A stretch of DNA of 64,000 nucleotides, taken from CALKAL01 sp051846895. GTDB lineage: Bacteria; Bacillota; Bacilli; Bacillales; Alkalibacillaceae. A model generated the notes under the pieces. It worked only from the letters and a program-made list of their open reading frames with translations, had not been told where the DNA came from and did not search any database. The stretch spans positions 1 to 64,000 of the forward strand of contig JBPYCQ010000002.1 of assembly GCA_051846895.1 (NCBI GenBank), written 5' to 3'. Shown piece after piece: positions 59,977 to 64,000 of the stretch. Numbering within the stretch: position 1 is the stretch's first letter; the number at the start of each line of letters is the position of its first letter. The translations under genes and the position numbers were made by a program.

Positions 59977-60863
59977 GTGCAATTGAATTCTAACATTTTA
60001 TTACCGGGATTAGAAGCATTTATAATTACAAAAACTTTTGAAAGTGATGGCTATTATCAACTCCATATGGAGTTAGAAAAAAACCACACTCTTGCCCGAG
60101 TTGTGATACCTTGACTACTCACGTTCATGATTATCGTATTCAAAAGATAAAGCATATTAAAATTCTCGCTAGAAATACGTTACTCTTCTATAACAAAAGG
60201 CGTTATCGTTGTACAAATAACGCTTGTGGTAAACGATTTTATGAAAATAATGAGGTTGTAGAGCGTTATCAGAGACAATCAATTGAATATAATCAAGCTT
60301 TAGGTGGTCCGATAGTTGTAGCTGATCGTTTTCATTTTTGTCGATATATTTATTGGGCACTAGAAAAAGTGAGAAGGAAAGAACAACAATCTTTTAGTGA
60401 TTATGATCGAAAAAAGTGTAAGCGAATGCGCCATGTTTTTTATAAACCTTTTGAAGAATTAACTCCAAAACAGAAGTGGCATCTCAATCGGTATTTAGAT
60501 ATGTCTGATTATTTAAGAAAGGCTTATTAATTAAAAGAGGCATACCGAATATGGTTCAAAGAAGCAAAGGCTATTGGAGCTACTGATTTAAAGAGAGTAA
60601 AGAACAGGCTGTATCAATATTATGATCTCGTAAAGTCATCTGGAATCATTGAGTTTGAAAAAGCGATAGAGACTTTTCAAAACTGGCAAAAAGAGATTAT
60701 GAACAGCTTTGCGTTTGATTTACATAACGGTTTTGTCGAACGAACTAATAATCAAACGAAGGTTATCAAACGGGATGACTTTGGTTTTAAACGATTTGAT
60801 CGATTCAGAAATAAGGTGTTATTACACCATCAATATAAAAATATAGATATTCGAGTAGGATAA
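59977..60863 (+). pseudogene. ISL3-family transposase remnant
   Basis: The recognisable ISL3 transposase pieces are N-terminal (NSNILLPGLEAF), a zinc-finger part (RYRCTNNACGKRF) and a C-terminal catalytic part (PIVVADRFHFCRYIYWALEK; ending NGFVERTNNQTKVIKR). Three lesions are seen. One A is missing in the A-run near 60076-60082, shifting the frame. The region between the zinc finger and the PIVVADRFHF block has lost an estimated 100 or more residues, including the first catalytic Asp. A TAA stop at 60528-60530 interrupts ...YLRKAY/LKEAYRIWFK. It is non-functional. Confidence 0.85.
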
Positions 60864-60931
60864 ATTAGGAGTGAGCACTTAGTGCTCACCCCAACAATTG
60901 ACTTAGAACCAGAATAATAAATTTATATTCC

Positions 60932-62449
60932 TTAATGCTTTCGTTTTAAGACATAATGTTTTGCTTCTTCCTTAAATTCTTTAACTAGCGCAAAGATAAC
61001 TAATATTAAAATGATAACAAACGGAAATGCAGCGATTATAGATGCAGTTTGTAAAGCTTTAAGACCTCCTTGCCACAACAATACAGCAGCTGTTGCTGAT
61101 TGAATGATTCCCCATGCAAATTTTACTCGGTTCTCTGGATTTAGACTACCGCCTGTCGTTTGCATTCCTAGAACAAATGTTGCTGAGTCTGCAGAGGTTA
61201 TAAAGAACGTGCTAATTAGTAAAATAGCTAGCATAGATGTAATGATAGGAATAGGATAATTTTCTAACACAGTAAATAGAGCAACTTCAGTTCCTTGGTC
61301 AACAATGACAGAGTTTAAATCCAAACCATCATTATATTCTAATGATATGGCAGATCCTCCAAAAACGGAAAACCATAAAGCACCAAAAATTGTTGGAACG
61401 AGTAACACACCTATAACAAACTCTCTAACGGTTCGTCCACGTGAGACTCGAGCAATAAACATTCCGACAAAAGGTGCCCACGCAATCCACCACGCCCAAT
61501 AGAAAATAGTCCATGACTCTAGCCATGCAGTATTCTCCGCGTTGAATGGCGCAGTTCTAAAACTCATTGCAGGCAAGTTTTGAATATAGCTTCCAAGTGT
61601 TGTTGTGAATAAATTCATAATGAAATTTGTTGGTCCAGCGAATAACATGAAAAATAAAAGTAAAAAAGCTAAAACGATATTCGTTGTACTTAAATATTTA
61701 ATTCCTTTATTTAATCCTGTCATCGCTGATAATAAAAATAAAACAGTAACAATAGCAATAATGATTAATTGCAAATTAATATTATTTGTTAACCCTGTAA
61801 AAACATATTCAAGTCCACTACTAATTTGTTTGGCCCCTAGTCCAAGAGACGTTGCTACTCCAAAAACAGTTGCGAAAACTGCTATGACATTTACAAGTGT
61901 TCCATATCCACCTTGCATTTTTTCTCCGAATAAAGGTGTTAGCGTACTACTAATAAGGCCAGGCTTTTCTTTGCGAAATTGAAAATAAGCTAACGCTAAA
62001 GCTAATGTTGAATAAATAGCCCAAGGATGTAATCCCCAATGAAAAAAGCTGTAACGCATCGCTACTTTTGCTGCTTCACTTTCTGATTGAAGTGTATAAG
62101 GTGGTGCGTTGAAATGAGAGATTGGTTCAGCTGCTCCCCAGAATACGAGTCCAATTCCCATACCAGCACTAAACAACATACCGAACCAAGTTAAATAATT
62201 ATATTCTGGCTTATCCCCATCTTTACCTAGAACGATATTTCCATACTTTGATACGATGAGAAAAAGAGCAAAAATTAAAAATGCTGTTGCTGATAATAAG
62301 TAAAACCAAGCAAATTTTGAAACGATAAAACCTTGAATTTTAGTTGTAACGTTTTGCAAATTTCCTTCTGGCAAAACGGAGTCAGGAATTAGTCCCCAAA
62401 CAATAAATGAAATTGTAATGATTAATGAGATATAAAATACTTTAGTCAT
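60932..62449 (-). CDS. opuD: glycine betaine transporter, BCCT family (OpuD-like)
   Basis: A 505-residue carrier with twelve predicted membrane segments. The segment 3 motif GMGIGLVFWGAAEPISHF and the Trp-box WTIFYWAWWIAWAPFVGMFIARVSRGRT are those of sodium-coupled betaine carriers such as OpuD and BetP. It should import glycine betaine under salt stress. The start is uncertain: ATG 62449 (TKVFYISLIITISF) has a weak site, and a GTG at 62476 overlaps GGAG. It is monocistronic. The other BCCT gene at 22.7 kb lacks the betaine motif. Confidence 0.93.
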   Translation of the reverse strand: MTKVFYISLIITISFIVWGLIPDSVLPEGNLQNVTTKIQGFIVSKFAWFYLLSATAFLIFALFLIVSKYGNIVLGKDGDKPEYNYLTWFGMLFSAGMGIGLVFWGAAEPISHFNAPPYTLQSESEAAKVAMRYSFFHWGLHPWAIYSTLALALAYFQFRKEKPGLISSTLTPLFGEKMQGGYGTLVNVIAVFATVFGVATSLGLGAKQISSGLEYVFTGLTNNINLQLIIIAIVTVLFLLSAMTGLNKGIKYLSTTNIVLAFLLLFFMLFAGPTNFIMNLFTTTLGSYIQNLPAMSFRTAPFNAENTAWLESWTIFYWAWWIAWAPFVGMFIARVSRGRTVREFVIGVLLVPTIFGALWFSVFGGSAISLEYNDGLDLNSVIVDQGTEVALFTVLENYPIPIITSMLAILLISTFFITSADSATFVLGMQTTGGSLNPENRVKFAWGIIQSATAAVLLWQGGLKALQTASIIAAFPFVIILILVIFALVKEFKEEAKHYVLKRKH

Positions 62450-62624
62450 ATTTCCAGCTTTGAATATTGTAATCACTCCTGCATACAGTTTTCTGTTTTA
62501 GTAATACTATTTTTTGCGGTAATTAAATTTCTACTCATTTTTTAAAAAATCATCATAAAGTACCATTATTCTTTACAAAATATCATTTATAATAGATATA
62601 AGTCAATCAGAGGGGGAGCCAAAA

Positions 62625-63536
62625 ATGAAAAAACTTTGGATAATTTTAGCTGTTTTTGCGTTTGTTTTAGTTGGTTGTAATAATGAGACGACTAATGAAA
62701 AAGATGAAGATCCAGCAGTTGTTGAAGAAGATGAAAATAAGAATAGTGAGGACTTAACAGAAAAAGAGGACAAGCCTCAGGAAACGACAGACGAAGACAT
62801 TGATGAATCTAATAATGATGATATTTCAAACAAAGATGAACAAAAGGATGAAGATCAGGATCTAGAACCATTATATAAAATTGTAGGTATCTCAGATTTT
62901 AAGCCAATTGATGATGCTAATCCGAATGCTGTCTTAATAACTATTGACGATGCGCCAGATGAATATGCGTTAGAAATGGCAACAACTTTAAAAGAATTAA
63001 ACGTTCCTGCTATATTTTTCGTGAATGGTATTTTTATTAACAATGAAGAAAAAAGAGAAGTTATTAAGCAAATTCACGACATGGGATTTGCTATTGGAAA
63101 CCACACACATTCTCATAAAAACTTAAAAAAACTAACTGAAGAAGAACAGTATGAGGAAATAATGAGTGTCAATGATTTAGTTGAAGAAATCATTGGAGAA
63201 AAGCCAAAATTTTTCAGAGCCCCCCACGGAGCTAATACAGACTATGCTAAAGAATTAATTAAAAGTGAAGAAATGCTGCTTATGAACTGGACATATGGTT
63301 ATGACTATTTTGAGCCTTATATGGATGCAGACAAGTTAGCAGAAGCAATGATTACTGGAGAAGGACCTGAAGTTGGTGTTCCTTATTCTTTACTTAAGCC
63401 GGGTGCAAACCTTTTAATGCATGATCGTGCTTGGACAAACGAAGCTTTACCAACTATCATCGAAGGACTTAAAGAACAAGGATATGATTTTATTAATCCA
63501 GAAACAATTTTAATTGAGAATGATGAAGAAGCTTAA
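62625..63536 (+). CDS. polysaccharide deacetylase family lipoprotein
   Basis: A 303-residue lipoprotein. Signal peptide with lipobox LVGC; the next 80 residues are a highly acidic low-complexity tether. A NodB-type deacetylase domain covers about residues 95-285. Its motifs are TIDDAPD (with Ala in place of the usual Gly after the Asp pair), the metal-binding HTHSH and RAPHG. The last motif, LLMHDRAWTNEALP, holds the final His/Asp. GAGGGGGAGCC precedes the ATG. The likely substrate is peptidoglycan or another cell-wall polymer of N-acetylated sugars. The change in motif 1 may affect metal binding but the two Asp are retained. Confidence 0.9.
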   Translation: MKKLWIILAVFAFVLVGCNNETTNEKDEDPAVVEEDENKNSEDLTEKEDKPQETTDEDIDESNNDDISNKDEQKDEDQDLEPLYKIVGISDFKPIDDANPNAVLITIDDAPDEYALEMATTLKELNVPAIFFVNGIFINNEEKREVIKQIHDMGFAIGNHTHSHKNLKKLTEEEQYEEIMSVNDLVEEIIGEKPKFFRAPHGANTDYAKELIKSEEMLLMNWTYGYDYFEPYMDADKLAEAMITGEGPEVGVPYSLLKPGANLLMHDRAWTNEALPTIIEGLKEQGYDFINPETILIENDEEA

Positions 63537-63537
63537 A

Positions 63538-63570
63538 GGGAATCGGTTAACCGGTTCCTTTTTTTTTGCT
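63538..63570 (+). terminator. terminator after the deacetylase gene
   Basis: GGAATCGG pairs with CCGGTTCC around TTAA, followed by nine T. Confidence 0.85.
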
Positions 63571-63727
63571 TAGGGGATTTAATATGCAGATATTGTATTA
63601 GCTGACATTACAATTTTTTAATAAATAATCAAATTAACTTAGAAAACATATATATAATATAACATATTGATTATATTAGTATGACATATTATGATATAGG
63701 AAAATCAATCTAAAGGAGAGTTCATAA

Positions 63728-63847
63728 ATGGGTACAATTGTCTGTATGCATTGTGATAAAGTGATTGAGTATTTTAAATATCATAAGGTGACTGTTTTGT
63801 TTAGTGAACATTGTAAGTGTAATAAAAAAGGAAAAACACGTAAGTAG
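63728..63847 (+). CDS. sr1p: GapA-binding peptide SR1P
   Basis: A 39-residue peptide beginning MGTIVCMHCDKVIEYFKYHK, matching SR1P, which in Bacillus subtilis is encoded by the dual-function RNA SR1 and binds glyceraldehyde-3-phosphate dehydrogenase GapA, which promotes interaction with RNase J1. Two CxxC-like pairs (Cys6/Cys9 and the CKC near the end) are present. AAAGGAG is nine bases before the ATG. The gene lies next to speA, as in Bacillus, and is followed by a strong hairpin. The C terminus is more basic than in B. subtilis. Confidence 0.88.
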   Translation: MGTIVCMHCDKVIEYFKYHKVTVLFSEHCKCNKKGKTRK

Positions 63848-63856
63848 TAAAATAAG

Positions 63857-63890
63857 ATGACCTAATTCAACGCTGAATTAGGTCATTCAT
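63857..63890. terminator. terminator between SR1P and speA
   Basis: ATGACCTAATTCA pairs with TGAATTAGGTCAT around ACGC; it ends the putative SR1 RNA. Confidence 0.8.
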
Positions 63891-63891
63891 A

Positions 63892-64000
63892 TTATGAAAA
63901 AGCACGTGTGTTTTTAATGACGTGAATATTTTCTAGAGTTTCATCTTCAGTACCTTGCACAGGTAATCCAGCATCTAAATTTTTGTAAATATAGCGAATG
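63892..64000 (-). CDS. speA: arginine decarboxylase SpeA, C-terminal end (partial)
   Basis: Only the last 35 residues are in the window (IRYIYKNLDAGLPVQGTEDE, ending VIKNTRAFS). The block GLPVQGTEDETLENI is typical of the C terminus of the Orn/Lys/Arg decarboxylase fold-type I enzymes, and speA is the expected neighbour of the SR1/SR1P gene. The rest lies beyond 64000. It makes agmatine from arginine for polyamine synthesis. Confidence 0.78.
   Translation of the reverse strand, partial: IRYIYKNLDAGLPVQGTEDETLENIHVIKNTRAFS

Larger units (their letters stand above)
59702..60910 (+). mobile_element. degenerate ISL3-family insertion sequence
   Basis: The left end GGCTCTACCATATTTGTTGG, continuing GGTG, and the right end (reverse complement GGTTCTAAGTCAATTGTTGG, continuing GGTG) are imperfect inverted repeats. 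Outside them lie AAAATAAT (59694-59701) and AGAATAAT (60911-60918), a likely 8-bp target duplication with one change. Inside are a GC-rich hairpin repeat and a broken transposase gene. It separates the pdh operon from opuD. Confidence 0.85.

Noticed and set aside
60111..60530. A stand-alone 139-codon transposase gene
   Set aside because: It is the middle piece of a broken ISL3 transposase; frame and stop lesions on both sides show a pseudogene.

Overview
The window is AT-rich and reads as the chromosome of an endospore-forming Bacillaceae bacterium. Evidence for this is the order rnjA-rpoY-def-ykyA-pdhABCD, an SR1P peptide gene next to speA, a ykoGHIJ-like block, a YjcZ sporulation peptide, a Spo0E-type phosphatase, purine-rich ribosome-binding sites, and starts at TTG and GTG as well as ATG. 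Two BCCT transporters and a KtrC/KtrD potassium system suggest salt or osmotic adaptation. I cannot name the species from sequence alone.

Layout. 1-1685: an IS1182-like element with 15-bp perfect ends, lying directly upstream of an alanine/glycine symporter gene. 3.2-10.3 kb: divergent HxlR regulator and YceI, a glycerophosphodiesterase, an M20 dipeptidase, an array of 9-bp words repeated every 21 bp, a tyrosine phenol-lyase, a CAP-domain lipoprotein, and a DCC/zinc-finger pair. 10.4-15.4 kb: a two-component system with two PepSY proteins (ykoGHIJ-like), a short basic peptide gene, and a TPP riboswitch in front of thiT. 15.5-30.5 kb: DUF1028 protein, glutathione peroxidase, a chemoreceptor, penicillin acylase, BCCT transporter, nitroreductase, a second chemoreceptor, a TetL-like MFS pump, a YwpF-like protein and KtrD. 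30.5-38.5 kb: a PAS-GGDEF-EAL protein, YjcZ, a zinc-ribbon/HtrA-like protease operon, a DUF1659-DUF2922-YvrJ trio, signal peptidase I, a Spo0E-like protein and PatA. 38.6-50.8 kb: SCO protein, YkuE-FadH, a frameshifted hemolysin III gene, DarB/CbpB, DapH, N-acetyl-diaminopimelate deacetylase, a third chemoreceptor, a heterodimeric ABC exporter and KtrC. 50.8-64 kb: RNase J1, RpoY, Def, YkyA, PdhABCD, a decayed ISL3 element carrying a GC-rich hairpin repeat, OpuD, a polysaccharide deacetylase lipoprotein, SR1P and the 3' end of speA.

How genes work together. patA, dapH and ykuR supply three steps of the acetylase branch of diaminopimelate/lysine synthesis. KtrC and KtrD can form a potassium channel complex; with DarB (a c-di-AMP receptor) and OpuD they make a potassium/osmolyte set. 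PdhABCD is a complete pyruvate dehydrogenase complex. Most real genes follow expected Bacillaceae content.

The least explained structure is the 21-bp periodic array at 6879-7059. A shorter, inverted array with the same period and related spacers lies at 13416-13466. Other items for follow-up are the nested mobile remnants near 59.7-60.9 kb, the C5-run frameshift in hemolysin III, and the zinc-ribbon/protease pair.
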